A program made the position numbers and the translations under genes. Of a DNA stretch of 64,000 nucleotides, positions 62,764 through 64,000 are shown one piece after another (the first letter of the stretch is position 1; each line of letters opens with the position of its first letter). The DNA comes from Bifidobacterium breve (GTDB lineage Bacteria; Actinomycetota; Actinomycetes; Nanopelagicales; Nanopelagicaceae): assembly GCA_945883755.1 (NCBI GenBank), contig CAMCXX010000001.1, positions 88,161-152,160 on the forward strand, in the 5' to 3' direction. The notes beneath the pieces were generated by a model that was given only the letters and a program-made list of their open reading frames with translations, was not told where the DNA came from and made no database searches.

Positions 62764-64000
62764 TTAAAAGGATTTAAAAACTTAGTATTTTCAGTTGCTT
62801 CAAACTCAAGCAATCTATTCCACTTAGCATTTCGCTCAGAGCCATGGGTGGAGCCAACCTTAATCTGGCCAGCACTCCAACCTGTTGCTAAATCAGCAAG
62901 CCAAGAGTCCTCACTCTCACCTGATCTTGCTGAAACAACAGTATTAAAGTTATTTGCCCGAGCTTGCTTTAACACATTCAAGGTTGCACTTACTAGGCCG
63001 TTTTGATTTGGCTTTATCAAAATTGCATTGGCACTCTTTTCGGCAATTGCTCTATTTAATCTATCTAAATTTGTGGTTAATAAGTCATCTCCTAGTAGTT
63101 GCAGTTTTGCTGGCATCTGGGATGAAAACTCCTGCCAACTTTGCCAATCATCTTCGGCAAATGGATCTTCAATAGAAATTATTGGCTGATTACTTACCAA
63201 TGATTTCATAAATTGCAGATACTCACTCCGGTTATATCTTTTACTCATAGTGGCTAGGTTGTAGTTATTGCCATCATAAAATTGGGTGGCTGCGATATCT
63301 AAAGCCAAGCCAACTTGGCTGCCAACATTTAACCCAACCTTTTCGATTGCCTTAACTACAAACTCACAAGCTTTTTCAATGCTGGCAAATGAGATAGCTA
63401 AGCCACCTTCATCCGCAATTAAATTAGTGACCTTTCCATCCTCTTTACCTAACCTGGCAGCCATCTCTCTAATTGCAACAATCCAGGAGAGTGCTTGAGT
63501 AAAGGTTTTAGCGCCAACTGGTACAACCAAAATATCTTGAATATCCATAGTGCGATTTGCATGAGCTCCACCGGACAAAATATTGACCATCGGCATTGGA
63601 ATTTGCAGTGGACCATCAGGTGAAAAATATCTAGCCAGGGATTTATTTTGTGAATGTGCGGTGGCAAGACTGGCTGCTAATGAAACAGCCAAGGTGGCAT
63701 TAGCGCCAAGGGATGAATGATCTGCAGATGGATCTAACTCAATAAGTTGGGTATCTACAAGATTTAAATCAATCTGCTCTTCAACTAGTTTTGGCGCAAT
63801 TTTCTCATTGATATTTGAAACCGCTTGAGCAACTGATAAACCACCATAAAAACTTTCAGCAAATTTACTTCCCGTATCACGAAGCTCTTTTGCTTCATGT
63901 TTGCCAGTTGATGCCCCCGATGGCACACGGGCGGTGTGAACACTGCCATCAGTTAATGAGATGGCAGCTGCAACTGTTGGCCGCCCTCTTGAATCTAATA
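62760..64000 (-). CDS. Divergent enolase-like protein, N-terminus truncated by window edge
   Basis: Frame stays open to 64000 (LDSRGRPTVAAAISLTDGSVHTARVPSGASTGKHEA...); SIEDPFAEDDW, GDDLLTTN, AILIKPNQNG, VVSARSGESEDSWLADL, GQIKVGSTHGSERNAK. Confidence 0.85.
   Translation of the reverse strand, partial: LDSRGRPTVAAAISLTDGSVHTARVPSGASTGKHEAKELRDTGSKFAESFYGGLSVAQAVSNINEKIAPKLVEEQIDLNLVDTQLIELDPSADHSSLGANATLAVSLAASLATAHSQNKSLARYFSPDGPLQIPMPMVNILSGGAHANRTMDIQDILVVPVGAKTFTQALSWIVAIREMAARLGKEDGKVTNLIADEGGLAISFASIEKACEFVVKAIEKVGLNVGSQVGLALDIAATQFYDGNNYNLATMSKRYNRSEYLQFMKSLVSNQPIISIEDPFAEDDWQSWQEFSSQMPAKLQLLGDDLLTTNLDRLNRAIAEKSANAILIKPNQNGLVSATLNVLKQARANNFNTVVSARSGESEDSWLADLATGWSAGQIKVGSTHGSERNAKWNRLLEFEATENTKFLNPFN

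Overview
The window is low-GC actinobacterial chromosome. An actinorhodopsin gene and the gene order argS-lysA-hom-thrC-thrB-rho-rpmE-prfA-prmC-tsaC-glyA-wecA-atp suggest a freshwater Nanopelagicales (acI)-like organism; this is an inference from gene content only. It is dense, mostly core sequence with no visible CRISPR array, IS element or prophage. The less ordinary parts are: a Ni-SOD gene divergent from its maturation protease; a compact Tad/Flp pilus locus preceded by a degenerate GGDEF-like gene; ftsEX-smpB-tmRNA followed by a small accessory patch; an actinorhodopsin with a hairpin-rich 5' leader and a uORF overlapping its start codon; a membrane protein with a histone-H1-like cytosolic tail; a Rho factor with an Asn/Gly/Arg-rich insertion; perfect hairpins ahead of atpE and atpA; and a sugar-acid catabolic cluster ending in an enolase paralog that has lost a catalytic His. 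No system here can be called new from sequence alone. The best candidates are the actinorhodopsin leader, the enolase paralog with its sugar-acid neighbourhood, and the histone-tailed membrane protein.
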